From positions 50,322-114,321 of the forward strand of contig NZ_PDVP01000017.1 in the NCBI RefSeq assembly GCF_002727065.1: a stretch of 64,000 bases of DNA. Direction: 5' to 3'. Source of the stretch: Zhengella mangrovi (GTDB lineage: Bacteria > Pseudomonadota > Alphaproteobacteria > Rhizobiales > Rhizobiaceae). A program made the position numbers and the translations under genes. Below are positions 53,987 through 62,836 of this stretch, piece after piece (position 1 is the first letter of the stretch; the number at the start of each line of letters is the position of its first letter). Under the pieces are notes generated by a model. The model saw nothing but the letters and a program-made list of their open reading frames with translations. It searched no databases and was not told the DNA's origin.

Positions 53987-54799
53987 ATGCGGATCGTCAT
54001 CGCAGAATCCGGTCCGCCGCGCCTCGAGGATCCGACCGACTTCACCCGCTTTTCCATCCTGATGGATGGCAAGTTCAAGCCGCACCCCGGGACCGCCCTG
54101 CGCGGTATCGGCCGGCTCTCCTGCGACGGCCACGCCTGGGTTCGCCCGGATTGCCTTCGCGCCCTTCTGCCGGTCGACCTGCCGGCCGACTGGGAAGCCG
54201 GCTTCGCCAGCATGGTGGCCTTCGCCCAGTCCCGGGGCTGGATCGGTGAAGGGGGCGCCATCCGCGCCCACATCGAGTTCCGCGACGCGTCCGAACCGGT
54301 GTCCAACGCGGCCTTCAGGAATGCCATGCGCAAGTTCGCCTCCGGCGTCTGCGTCGTGGCCGCCGGGGAAGGCGCCGATCGCCGGGGCATGACCGTCTCG
54401 GCCTTTTCCTCGGTTTCGGCCGAGCCGCCGATGATCCTCGTCTGCATCAATTCCACGTCGGCCAGCCACGATGCCATCGTCAACGCGGAGCGCTTTTCGG
54501 TGAACATTCTCGGCGAGGACCAGGCAGAGATCGCCCGCACCTTCGCCGGCATGAACGGACTGCAGGGCGCCGACCGCTTTGCCGATGCCGGCTGGCAGCA
54601 GGCATCCGGCGTTCCGACGCTGCCCGACAGCCTCCAGTGCCTTGTCTGCCGCCCGGTGATCCGCGAGCGTGCCGGCTCGCACACGGTTCTGATCGGCCAG
54701 GTGACTTCGGCCAGCGAAGCCTGCGAGAGCCGGATGCCGCTGATCAATTACTGCGGCACGCTTCAGGGCCTGCGCGCGGGCTTGGAAAAGGCAGCCTGA
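53987..54799 (+). CDS. Flavin reductase with an N-terminal extra domain
   Basis: 270 residues. The C-terminal 165 (about 105-270) are a flavin reductase-like FMN domain (FASGVCVVAA, MTVSAFSSVSAEPPMILVCI, GSHTVLIGQV). The first 105 residues, starting MRIVIAESGPPRLEDPTDF, form a separate domain I do not recognise, with short strands and a Trp-rich middle. It may bind the monooxygenase or the flavin. It starts three bases after the LLM gene, so they are cotranslated. It is longer than the typical 160-180-residue family member. Confidence 0.88.
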   Translation: MRIVIAESGPPRLEDPTDFTRFSILMDGKFKPHPGTALRGIGRLSCDGHAWVRPDCLRALLPVDLPADWEAGFASMVAFAQSRGWIGEGGAIRAHIEFRDASEPVSNAAFRNAMRKFASGVCVVAAGEGADRRGMTVSAFSSVSAEPPMILVCINSTSASHDAIVNAERFSVNILGEDQAEIARTFAGMNGLQGADRFADAGWQQASGVPTLPDSLQCLVCRPVIRERAGSHTVLIGQVTSASEACESRMPLINYCGTLQGLRAGLEKAA

Positions 54800-54958
54800 A
54801 ACCGGCTGGCCGAAGATCAGGATTGAAACGCAAACCGGCCTGGCGCCTTGGGGCGCCGGGCATTTGCGGCGTGTCCGGGCAAGGACGCGTCAGCCCCGCC
54901 ACAGGGCCGGAAAGCCTGCATTTCTGAGGCCTGCGACGGACCGTTTTTGAGCGGTGAC

Positions 54959-54972
54959 TTCACAGATGTAAA
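54959..54972. promoter_or_regulatory. TTCA-N6-TAAA element before the monooxygenase
   Basis: CTTCA-CAGATG-TAAAAC differs from TTCA-N6-TGAA by one base and lies 98 bases upstream of the monooxygenase start at 55071, in a 271-base gap. The distance from the start codon equals that of the 27151 site. Confidence 0.4.
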
Positions 54973-55070
54973 ACTGCACTTCAGTCGGCTGAGAAAGCTT
55001 GATGGAGACCGCGCGGGCGCATTTACTTGCCCGACTAGACAGCATTTCGGCTGAACCGGGAGGAAGAATC

Positions 55071-56699
55071 ATGAGCACTGACCAGGCAACACGCGTTGAC
55101 GTTCTTATCGTCGGCGCCGGTTTTGGCGGCATGTATGCGCTCTACAAGTTCCGTGGCATGGGACTGAAGACCGTTGGCATCGAGGCCGGCGGCAATGTCG
55201 GCGGCGTTTGGTACTGGAACCGCTATCCGGGCGCGCGTTGCGACCTGATGAGCATCGACTACAGCTACGGCTTCTCCGACGAGATCCAGCAGGAATGGAC
55301 CTGGTCGGAACAGTTCGCCGCCCAGCCGGAAATCCTCGCCTACGCGAATTTCGTCGCCGACCGGCTCGACCTGCGCAAGGACTTCAAGTTCAACACCCGC
55401 GTCACCAGCGCCATCTGGGACGAGGACGAGAAGGTATGGCGCGCGACGACCGACGCCGGCGAAGTGCTGGAAGCACCCTATTGCGTCATGGCGACCGGGC
55501 CGCTCTCCATCCCCAAGGATCCGGACATCCCGGGCATCGACAGGTTCAAGGCCGAACTGCTGCGTGCGCAGAAATGGCCGCATGACCCGGTCAGCTATGC
55601 CGGCAAGCGCGTCGGCGTGATCGGCACCGGCTCCACCGGCATCCAGATCATCCAGGAAATCGGCCCGAAGGCCGGCGAACTCTTCGTCTTCCAGCGCACG
55701 CCGAGCTTCACGCTGCCGATGCGCAACCATGACCTCGAGCCGGACTACGTGGCCGAGATGAAGCGCCACTACAAGGCGATCCGCGAGGCCTGCCGCAACA
55801 ACCCCACCGGTGGCGCCCGCCCGATCTCGACCCGCCCCTATTTCAGCCTGCCGCCGACCCAGCGCCGCCAGCTCATGGAACAGGCCTGGATCAACGGCGG
55901 CCATACCTTCCTCGGCATTTTCTCCGACCTGATGATCAACCCGGACGCCAACGAGGAAGTGGCCGACTTCGTGCGCGAGAAGATCGGCGAGATCGTCACG
56001 GATCCCGCGACCGCCGAAGCGCTCAAGCCGCGCGGTTACCCGATCTTCGCCCGCCGTCCCTGCCTCGACACCTCCTACTACGAGACCTACAACCGCGAGA
56101 ACGTGCACCTGATCGACTGCAAGAGCGACCCGATCATCGAGATCACGGAGAAGGGCATTCGCACCGAATCGGGCGAGACCGAACTCGACATGCTGATCTT
56201 CGCCACCGGCTACGACGCGCTGACCGGGGCCCTGCTCGCCTTCGACGTGAAGGGCCGCGACGGCATCTCGCTGAAGGACAAGTGGAAGGATGGCCCGACC
56301 TCGCTCTACGGCATGATGCTGCACGGCTTCCCGAACCTTTTCGCCGTGAGCGGACCGAACGGCCCTGCCGCGCTGGCCAACCTGATCACCATCGCCGAGC
56401 ACGACGTGGACTGGATCGCCAACGTCATTACCCACATGGACCGCAACGGGCTGAAATCCATCGAGCCGACCCAGAAGGCCGAGGACGACTGGATGAAGCT
56501 CGTCGCAACGCTGGCCGAGCACTCCCTCATCCGCAAGGCCAACACCTGGTGGGTGGGCGCGAACGTGAAGGGCAAGCCGCAGGGCCTGACCATGTTCATC
56601 GGCGGCTTCAACAAGTATCGCGACCTGTGCCTCAAGCCGAGCCAGGACGGATACGCCGACTTCATCTTCGACAAGCAGAAGCAGTCGGCCGCCGCCTGA
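55071..56699 (+). CDS. Flavin-binding monooxygenase (Baeyer-Villiger-like, altered fingerprint)
   Basis: 542 residues after GGGAGGAAG. Two Rossmann motifs are present: FAD GAGFGG (15-20) and NADPH GTGSTG (185-190). Between them the Baeyer-Villiger fingerprint FxGxxxHxxxWP reads FKAELLRAQKWP (159-170): Gly is Ala161 and the conserved His is Arg165. The rest matches cyclohexanone-type enzymes (NVGGVWYWNRYPGARCD). It would insert oxygen next to a ketone to give an ester or lactone, but the substituted fingerprint makes the activity uncertain. The OYE gene converges on it 25 bases away. Confidence 0.9.
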   Translation: MSTDQATRVDVLIVGAGFGGMYALYKFRGMGLKTVGIEAGGNVGGVWYWNRYPGARCDLMSIDYSYGFSDEIQQEWTWSEQFAAQPEILAYANFVADRLDLRKDFKFNTRVTSAIWDEDEKVWRATTDAGEVLEAPYCVMATGPLSIPKDPDIPGIDRFKAELLRAQKWPHDPVSYAGKRVGVIGTGSTGIQIIQEIGPKAGELFVFQRTPSFTLPMRNHDLEPDYVAEMKRHYKAIREACRNNPTGGARPISTRPYFSLPPTQRRQLMEQAWINGGHTFLGIFSDLMINPDANEEVADFVREKIGEIVTDPATAEALKPRGYPIFARRPCLDTSYYETYNRENVHLIDCKSDPIIEITEKGIRTESGETELDMLIFATGYDALTGALLAFDVKGRDGISLKDKWKDGPTSLYGMMLHGFPNLFAVSGPNGPAALANLITIAEHDVDWIANVITHMDRNGLKSIEPTQKAEDDWMKLVATLAEHSLIRKANTWWVGANVKGKPQGLTMFIGGFNKYRDLCLKPSQDGYADFIFDKQKQSAAA

Positions 56700-56724
56700 A
56701 GCCGATAGGCCCCGACCGGCCGGT

Positions 56725-57930
56725 CTACCCGGCCCGGCGGTTCCGGCCGGCCCCATCGGGCCGGTCCCAGCCGGAGGCGGAAGGACGGTCCGCCTGCGTA
56801 CTGCTGGATGCTGGCTGGCTGTCGGGATGAACGATCCGGTATCCGGTCCAATTGTTCGGCCGCGCCCGCAGGTATTGCGGCGGATAGTCGATATCCGCGC
56901 CAAGCGCCGCCGCGGCATGCCATCCCCAGCGCGGGTCATCGATGATCGCCCGCGCGATGGCGACGAGATCCGCCTCCCCGTTCGCGACGATGCTCTCGGC
57001 CTGCTGCGGATCGACGATGAAGCCGACGGCCATTGCGGCGAGTCCTGTTTCCTGCTTGATGCGCGTGGCGAACGGCACCTGGTGCCCCGGCGAGGCCGGC
57101 GGGATGACCGCGTCGGGGACGAGATTGCCCGCTGACATCACGACGTAATCCACCCCTTCGGCCTCCAGCGCCTTCGCGAAGACGATCGCGTCGTCCGGCG
57201 TCGCGCCGTCCGGGTGCCAGTCCGTGCTGTTGACGCGCACGCCGAGCGCGATGCGCCCGTCCACGGCAGTTCGGACCGCGCGAACGACCTCCAGCGGAAA
57301 GCGCATCCGGTTCTCCAGGCTGCCGCCATAGGAATCACTTCGCTGGTTGGTCAGCGGCGACAGGAACCCGTGCAACAGGTAGCCATGCGCCGCATGCACT
57401 TCGACGAGGTCGAAGCCGGCCCGCACGGCCCTGCGGGCTGCGTCGGCGTAGGCCTCCACCAGGTCCGCGATTCCCCCGGGCGTCAGTTCTTCCGGTACGG
57501 CCCACTGGTCGTTGTAGGCGATCGCCGAGGCCGAGCAGGTCCGCCATGCCCCCTCCTCCGGCGGCAGCGACTCGCCTTTCCAGCGGTCGCGGATGGACCG
57601 GGCCGAACCGCGCCGCCCGGCATGGCCAAGCTGGATCCCGATCCGGGCACCGGACAGTTTCCGGGCTTCCCGGACGATTCCGCCCAGAGCCGTTTCCTGC
57701 TCGTCGGTGTAGAGGCCAAGACAGCCGTGGGTGATGCGCCCACGCGCCTCCACCGCAGTCGCCTCGAGGATGACCAGCCCGGCACCCGACATCATCAGGC
57801 TGCCGGCATGGATCAGGTGCCAGGACTGCGGGCATCCGTTCTCGGCGCTGTACTGGCACATCGGTGACACGACGATGCGGTTGCCAAGGTCGAGCGGACC
57901 GAGGCGGAATGTCGAAAACAGCGCACTCAT
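56725..57930 (-). CDS. Old Yellow Enzyme (NADPH dehydrogenase, YqjM/XenA-like)
   Basis: 401 residues. MCQYSAENG gives the thermophilic-like class signature Cys25 and Tyr27; QLGHAGRRGS and EVHAAHGYLLHGFLSPLTNQ supply FMN and substrate residues. It reduces activated C=C bonds of enones with NADPH. The C-terminal 40 residues are Ser/Pro/Arg-rich and beyond the usual length (about 365), partly overlapping a GC-rich convergent region, so the real function of this tail is doubtful. The start at 57930 follows GGGAGG. Confidence 0.92.
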   Translation of the reverse strand: MSALFSTFRLGPLDLGNRIVVSPMCQYSAENGCPQSWHLIHAGSLMMSGAGLVILEATAVEARGRITHGCLGLYTDEQETALGGIVREARKLSGARIGIQLGHAGRRGSARSIRDRWKGESLPPEEGAWRTCSASAIAYNDQWAVPEELTPGGIADLVEAYADAARRAVRAGFDLVEVHAAHGYLLHGFLSPLTNQRSDSYGGSLENRMRFPLEVVRAVRTAVDGRIALGVRVNSTDWHPDGATPDDAIVFAKALEAEGVDYVVMSAGNLVPDAVIPPASPGHQVPFATRIKQETGLAAMAVGFIVDPQQAESIVANGEADLVAIARAIIDDPRWGWHAAAALGADIDYPPQYLRARPNNWTGYRIVHPDSQPASSSTQADRPSASGWDRPDGAGRNRRAG

Positions 57931-58019
57931 GAAAAGCCTCCCGTCTGTCTCACGCGTGTACCGCCATTCTGACGGAAGGCCGGATCGTTTGCGAAGAGGG
58001 AAACGGGCCGTTCGCCAAC

Positions 58020-58033
58020 TTCACACATGTGAA
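58020..58033. promoter_or_regulatory. TTCA-N6-TGAA palindrome before the OYE and channel genes
   Basis: TTCACA-CA-TGTGAA has perfect six-base arms and lies in the 235-base divergent region, 90 bases from the OYE start and 133 from the channel start. It belongs to the same family as 18035 and 27151. Confidence 0.6.
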
Positions 58034-58165
58034 ACGGGGACGCCCAAAGGCTATCGGCCCCGCGGGCGGTTCCGGCAGGGGTCGCAACTTCGCCCATGGC
58101 ATTGAACGGGAAATGCTTTTACACCATCTGAAACCCGAAATCCTCCACCCCCGGGAACCGGATCC

Positions 58166-58948
58166 ATGCAAGTGCTTGAAAGACTCGTGCGCTCCCAACG
58201 TTTCGAGATGGCGATCATTGCGCTGATCGTCATCAACGCCATCACACTGGGCCTGGAAACCACGGTCGTGGCCGGCAGCGGCATGGAAACGGTGCTCTAC
58301 GCGATCGACCGGGTCCTGCTGGTCGTTTTCACGGTTGAACTCGCGGCACGGGCGCTGGTTTTCCGGTCGCGCTTCTTTCACGACCCCTGGCGCATTTTCG
58401 ATCTGCTCGTGGTCGGTATTGCCTGGATTCCCTCGACCGGCGGCCTGTCGGTCCTGCGCGCCCTGCGCATCCTGCGCGTGTTGCGCCTCATCAGCGTTGT
58501 GCCGTCCCTGCGCCGGGTCATCGGCGGATTGCTGGCCGCCCTGCCCGGCATGGGGTCGATCCTCGCGCTGATCATGCTGATTTTCTACGTCTTCTCGGTA
58601 ATGGCCACCAAGCTCTTCGGAAGCCAGTTCCCGGAATGGTTCGGCTCCATCGGCGCCTCCGCCTATTCCCTGTTCCAGATCATGACGCTGGAAAGCTGGT
58701 CCATGGGCATCGTCCGCCCGGTCATGGAAGTCTATCCGCTGGCCTGGCTCTTCTTCATCCCCTTCATCGTGGTGACCACCTTCACCGTGCTCAACCTGTT
58801 CATCGGTATCATCGTTTCGGCCATGCAGGCCGAACACGAGGAAACCGCTGCGCGCGACCGGGAGGAACTGCACAACGACCAGACGGCGATCATGGGAGAA
58901 CTGCAGGCCCTGCGCCGCGAAATCGAGGCCCTGCGCAGGCAGGCCTGA
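58166..58948 (+). CDS. Voltage-gated sodium channel, NaChBac/NavMs type
   Basis: 260 residues with six membrane helices. S4 carries Arg98, Arg101, Arg104 and Arg107 at every third place (VLRALRILRVLR). The pore filter TLESWS (174-179) is the selectivity sequence of bacterial sodium channels; the following MGIVRPVME is as in NavMs. A C-terminal helix (about 222-258), rich in Glu and with a heptad tail, is the tetramerisation coiled coil. The start is ATG at 58166. Likely roles are motility and pH or sodium homeostasis. A chemoreceptor gene converges on it. Confidence 0.95.
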   Translation: MQVLERLVRSQRFEMAIIALIVINAITLGLETTVVAGSGMETVLYAIDRVLLVVFTVELAARALVFRSRFFHDPWRIFDLLVVGIAWIPSTGGLSVLRALRILRVLRLISVVPSLRRVIGGLLAALPGMGSILALIMLIFYVFSVMATKLFGSQFPEWFGSIGASAYSLFQIMTLESWSMGIVRPVMEVYPLAWLFFIPFIVVTTFTVLNLFIGIIVSAMQAEHEETAARDREELHNDQTAIMGELQALRREIEALRRQA

Positions 58949-58999
58949 TCCGGTTCGAGCGGGAATGTTCCAGGCTTCGCGGGCGCGGCAACCGGCGGA

Positions 59000-60445
59000 T
59001 CAGGCGGCGACCGGCCGCTTCCCGCCCATTGCGGACGACTGCGCCGAATGGACCTGGAACCGCGTCATGAGCTGGCGCAGGTTGGCGGCGCGTTCGACGA
59101 GCGCCTTGTTGGCCGCAAACGTTTCCTCGGCCAGCTTCGCGTTCTGCTTGGTGGTGCTGTCGATCTGGCCGATCGCACCGCTGACCGAGGCAAGCGAGCG
59201 GCTCTGCTCGTCGGAAATCGCCATCAGGCGCGCCATCACCGTTTCGGCCAGTTCGATCTGCTGAAGGATTGTCCCGAACGCGGTTCCCGTCATGCCGACC
59301 AGTTCCCCGCCCTCCTGCACGGCAGAGCCAGACTGGCCGACGAGGTCCGAGATGCTCTTGCCTGCGCTGGAAGACGTCTGGGCCAGCGTCCGGATCTCGC
59401 TCGCAACGACGCCGAAGCCGAGCCCCTGGTCTCCGGCGCGCGCGGCCTCGACACCGGCATTCAGCGCCAGCAGGTTGGTCTGCATCGCGATGTCGTTGAT
59501 GATGGCGATGGTACGCTCGATCTCTTCGGAGAATGCGCCGATCCGCTGCATCGATTCGATCGCCTTGGAAACCGTGCCCGAGGCATCCCGGGCCTGGGCC
59601 GCGGAAGACTGGATCGTGTCCTTGGCCGCCTGGGTCTCCTTCATTGTCGCCTGCGTTCCGTCCGTCAGCGAACGCACGGCCGTCGTCGACTTCTCGAGGC
59701 TGTCCGCCTGCTGGCGCACCCGTTCGGCCAGGCTTTCGGCCAGCCGGGACATGTTCATCGCATAGGTCCCGATCTGCTCGGCGTCGCCGATGACCGCGGC
59801 AATCGAATCGCTGAGCGTCGAGACGGATTCGTTGAAGTCGCGCCGGATCGGTTCGTAGTCGGCGGAAAAGCGCTTCTGCAGGCGCACGGAGAGGTCGCCC
59901 CTCGCCATCCGCTGGAGAGCATCGCCGAGCACCTGGACGACCTCCTCCTGCTGCTGCTTGGCCTCTTCCATCTCCAGGCGCTTCATTTCGATTTCGGTGT
60001 GGTCGACCAATGTTTCGAGGACGCCGGCCACCTCCCCGTCGGGACCCATGATCTTGCAGGCATCGATCAGCAGGAAGCGCCGGCCGCCTTTCGGCAGGTC
60101 GCACCAGTTGTGCGCACGCAGGTGGCTGCTGTCGGCATTGTTGCCGTCCGCGTAGAGCTTTGCGATATCCGCCGACTTGCCCGAAAGCGCGAGATCGGCG
60201 AGACAGGGCCGTTCGTGCGGATAGAAACCGCGCCAGTGTTCCTTCGTGCCGATCATGCCCCGCGCGGACATGCCGGTGAGTTCCTCGCAGGCCTTGTTCC
60301 AGTAGGCGACGGCCCCGTTGGCGTCGAGCACGAAGCAGGGAACCGCCATGGCGGTCACCGCGCTCTCCAGGCCAAGCCGATGAAGACCCGGTTTCGCCGC
60401 TTCCTCGGCCGCACGGCCGCCAAACAAACTCCCGAAAACCCGCAC
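59000..60445 (-). CDS. Soluble PAS-type methyl-accepting chemotaxis protein
   Basis: 481 residues from a GTG at 60445 eight bases after GAGGG; an ATG at 60532 without a ribosome site would add 29 residues. Order: PAS domain (about 30-150, with [20 protein letters not shown]), a linker helix and HAMP-like region (about 175-225), then the signalling hairpin with [20 protein letters not shown] and [20 protein letters not shown]. No membrane segment is visible, so it is cytoplasmic and may sense redox or an internal metabolite. It converges on the sodium channel gene. Confidence 0.92.
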   Translation of the reverse strand: MRVFGSLFGGRAAEEAAKPGLHRLGLESAVTAMAVPCFVLDANGAVAYWNKACEELTGMSARGMIGTKEHWRGFYPHERPCLADLALSGKSADIAKLYADGNNADSSHLRAHNWCDLPKGGRRFLLIDACKIMGPDGEVAGVLETLVDHTEIEMKRLEMEEAKQQQEEVVQVLGDALQRMARGDLSVRLQKRFSADYEPIRRDFNESVSTLSDSIAAVIGDAEQIGTYAMNMSRLAESLAERVRQQADSLEKSTTAVRSLTDGTQATMKETQAAKDTIQSSAAQARDASGTVSKAIESMQRIGAFSEEIERTIAIINDIAMQTNLLALNAGVEAARAGDQGLGFGVVASEIRTLAQTSSSAGKSISDLVGQSGSAVQEGGELVGMTGTAFGTILQQIELAETVMARLMAISDEQSRSLASVSGAIGQIDSTTKQNAKLAEETFAANKALVERAANLRQLMTRFQVHSAQSSAMGGKRPVAA

Positions 60446-60668
60446 GTTTCGTTCCCTCGATGTCACACCGGTCCCCCGTGGCGCCGGATTGCTGTTCAGC
60501 TTTTCCGGGGAAACACATTCGTTTCCCTTCATGGTAAGGTTGACAGTCCGCTGGACTGGTGAATTTTGATTTAAGTTTTCATGGTCGAATTCAGGAGTGC
60601 CGCGCGCGCTCACCGGCCGCACGAGCATTTACCGCCCCTTTCGCGGCCCGCATCGGGGGCCCGGATCG

Positions 60669-61208
60669 TCAGGTCCCGCGCCGTCGGGCGAGTTCCCTGT
60701 AAAGCGCTTCCCGGGTCACCCCCAGTTCTGCGGCGAGATCCTGCCAGCCTCCCTTTGCCGGCAAAATATTTCCCTCCGACAGCCAGGCGTCGAGCCGGTC
60801 TGTGACGCGTGGAAGCGATCGGATCTCGGCCCGTACCCGGGCCGCCTGGACGCTGCGCGCCAGGGTCGCTGCCCAGGCCTCGGCAAGCCGGTTGTCATTT
60901 TTCAGGGCACCAAGGAAATCATGGCGGCCAAGCGCCGCGACCGCAGCGTTCCCGGCCGCCACCGCATCGCAATGGTAACGGGCCGAGTAGACGGACGCTT
61001 CCGCCAGTACCGTTCCCGGCCCGGCATTCTGAAGCACGAGCATCTGGCCCTGCTCGGTGTGCCGGCGCAAGTGGACTTGCCCCGATGAGACAAGGAAGAC
61101 AAGGCTGACGGTCTGCCCGGCATGAAACAGCGTATCGCCGGCGACAAGATCGATGCGGCGAGCCCCGTCAAAGAGATCGGTGATGGCGGCTTGCATGATC
61201 ATAATCAT
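60669..61208 (-). CDS. Crp/Fnr-family regulator
   Basis: About 179 residues. The N-terminal cyclic-nucleotide-binding fold (about 10-105) has LVAGDTLFHAGQ and LVSSGQVHLRRH; the C-terminal winged helix is short (LAAELGVTREALYRELARR). There are no Fnr-type Cys clusters. Several Met codons (61208, 61202, 61196) are possible starts; 61208 is preceded by AGG. It is divergent from a His/Met-rich periplasmic protein, 60 bases away, and probably regulates it. Signals such as CO, NO or metals are possible for the family. Confidence 0.9.
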   Translation of the reverse strand: MIMIMQAAITDLFDGARRIDLVAGDTLFHAGQTVSLVFLVSSGQVHLRRHTEQGQMLVLQNAGPGTVLAEASVYSARYHCDAVAAGNAAVAALGRHDFLGALKNDNRLAEAWAATLARSVQAARVRAEIRSLPRVTDRLDAWLSEGNILPAKGGWQDLAAELGVTREALYRELARRRGT

Positions 61209-61268
61209 ATGACCTGCACCGGGAAGCTGCAATACAAAGACCCGGAAACCGACGATCGGAAACAAGAC

Positions 61269-61877
61269 ATGAGGGTCCCAATGCTCAGGCTTCTGTTGCT
61301 CATCGCCATCTTATCCGGTCCGGGGCTTGCCCAAGCCGGCGACATGACGGACCACGCCGGCCACGCCATGTCCGGGCACATGATGATGGATGGCGGGCAT
61401 GACCATGCGGCGATGATGCAACAGGCCGCACTCCCGGTGCGTGAGGGTGGCCAGGCCGCGTTTGCTGCGATCCAGGAGATCGTCGCACGGCTGATGGCCG
61501 ATCCGTCGACGGACTGGAGCCAAGTCGACATCGAGGCCCTGCGCCAGCACCTGATCGACATGGACAATGTCACCCTGCGCGCCGAGGTCGAAACACAGGT
61601 CCTCGACGATGGCGCCCGCTTCGTTGCCACGTCCGCGGATCCGGGCGTTACGGCCTCGATCCGCGCCATGGTGCCCGCCCACGTGGCGACCATGAACGGT
61701 GTCGAAGGCTGGCAGATGACGGCCGAGGACATCCCCGGTGGCGCGGCGATGACCGTGACCGGTCCGGATGTCGACCGCATTCGTGCGCTCGGCTTCATCG
61801 GCATCATGACGGTGGGCATGCATCATCAGGCCCATCACCTGGCCCTCGCTACCGGCCGGAACCCGCACCAGCATTGA
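61269..61877 (+). CDS. Periplasmic protein with His/Met-rich N-terminus
   Basis: 202 residues from the ATG at 61269 (GGA upstream). A signal peptide of about 22 residues ends AQA|GD. The mature N-terminus is rich in Met, His and Gly (HAGHAMSGHMMMDGGHDHAA), a typical copper- or silver-binding composition. A second domain (about 60-195) ends in a HHQAHHLAL-containing segment. I do not recognise a named family. It is followed after seven bases by the MBL-fold gene and divergent from crp/fnr. A role in copper handling is inferred from composition only. Confidence 0.75.
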   Translation: MRVPMLRLLLLIAILSGPGLAQAGDMTDHAGHAMSGHMMMDGGHDHAAMMQQAALPVREGGQAAFAAIQEIVARLMADPSTDWSQVDIEALRQHLIDMDNVTLRAEVETQVLDDGARFVATSADPGVTASIRAMVPAHVATMNGVEGWQMTAEDIPGGAAMTVTGPDVDRIRALGFIGIMTVGMHHQAHHLALATGRNPHQH

Positions 61878-61884
61878 GGCTGCC

Positions 61885-62793
61885 ATGAAGTGGTTGCTCG
61901 CCCTCGCCGCTCTTCTCGTCCCGTTCACCGTCGCGGCAGACGGACTGAAGGTTGACGCTGTCGCGCCCGGCATCTGGGCCATCGAGGGACCGTCAATCCA
62001 GCGCAATGCCGGGAACCTTGCCAACAATTCGACTTTCGGCCTGATCGAGACAGGGTCAGGCGCTGTCCTCGTCGACCCTGGCGGCAGCTGGGCCGGCGCG
62101 GCGGCGCTGCATGCGGTCGTCAAGGGCCTGACCGACCAGCCCGTGACCCATGTCATCGACACCGGCGGGCAGGATCACCGCTGGCTTGGCAATGGCTACT
62201 GGAAGGCACAGGGGGCGACCGTCATTGCCTCGGAAGCGGCCGTCGCCGACCAGCAGGAACGCGCGTCGATGCAGTTGAGCATGCTGTCCCAACTCCTTGG
62301 CGCCGCGCTCGATGGAACGGAGCCAGCCTACGCGGATGTAACGTTCGCCGGCAGCTACAGGCTCGATCTCGGCGGACGGCATATCGAAATCGTCCACCCG
62401 GGCCCGGCGCACACGCCGGGCGACAGCTTCGTCTGGCTCCCGGACGAGAAGATCGTCTTCGCGGGCGATATCGTTTTCGTCGGCAGGCTTCTGGGTGTTC
62501 TCGATTTTTCCGACAGTGGCGGATGGCTCGATGCCTTTTCCGCCATCGACGCCCTATCGCCTCGCATCGTCGTTCCGGGTCACGGCCCGGCGGCAACCCT
62601 GGAACGGGCAAGGTCAGACACGCGGGATTACCTGGACAACCTGCGCAAACGCATCCGGGATCATATCGACGCCGGCGGCGACATCATCGGCTCCGTCGAT
62701 GTCGATCAGTCCGCCTTCCGTCACCTGGACCAGTTCGACGCCCTTGCCGGCCGGAATGCACAGGCTGTCTTCCAGCAGATGGAATGGGAATAG
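61885..62793 (+). CDS. Secreted metallo-beta-lactamase-fold protein without the HxH motif
   Basis: 302 residues with a signal peptide (1-17). The MBL fold is clear: TFGLIETGSGAVLVDPGGS, HTPGDSFVWLPDEKIVFAGDI and VPGHGP. In the usual HxHxDH motif the two first His are missing (T93-G94-G95-Q96) but Asp97 and His98 are kept, as in MBL proteins annotated with the 'quinoprotein relay' group. Metal binding may be single-site or lost. It probably forms an operon with the His/Met-rich protein. Confidence 0.85.
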   Translation: MKWLLALAALLVPFTVAADGLKVDAVAPGIWAIEGPSIQRNAGNLANNSTFGLIETGSGAVLVDPGGSWAGAAALHAVVKGLTDQPVTHVIDTGGQDHRWLGNGYWKAQGATVIASEAAVADQQERASMQLSMLSQLLGAALDGTEPAYADVTFAGSYRLDLGGRHIEIVHPGPAHTPGDSFVWLPDEKIVFAGDIVFVGRLLGVLDFSDSGGWLDAFSAIDALSPRIVVPGHGPAATLERARSDTRDYLDNLRKRIRDHIDAGGDIIGSVDVDQSAFRHLDQFDALAGRNAQAVFQQMEWE

Positions 62794-62836
62794 GACCGGG
62801 CGCGCGCGTCTCGTGGTTCAGAACTGTGGAGACCGG

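Noticed and set aside
56700..56760. GC-rich palindromic stretch between the convergent monooxygenase and OYE genes as a terminator
   Set aside because: Several GGCCGG-type inverted repeats are visible but there is no T-run and part of it encodes the OYE tail.
57950..58873. 307-codon minus-strand frame opposite the sodium channel
   Set aside because: Highly charged, His/Asp/Gln-rich sequence typical of an antisense frame; the channel on the plus strand is unambiguous.
58890..60518. 542-codon minus-strand frame over the chemoreceptor
   Set aside because: It is in another frame of the same strand as the chemoreceptor and lacks PAS and signalling motifs.
60544..60556. AGTCC-GCT-GGACT dyad before the chemoreceptor
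   Set aside because: A single isolated dyad without a second copy or nearby regulator link; not enough to call an operator.
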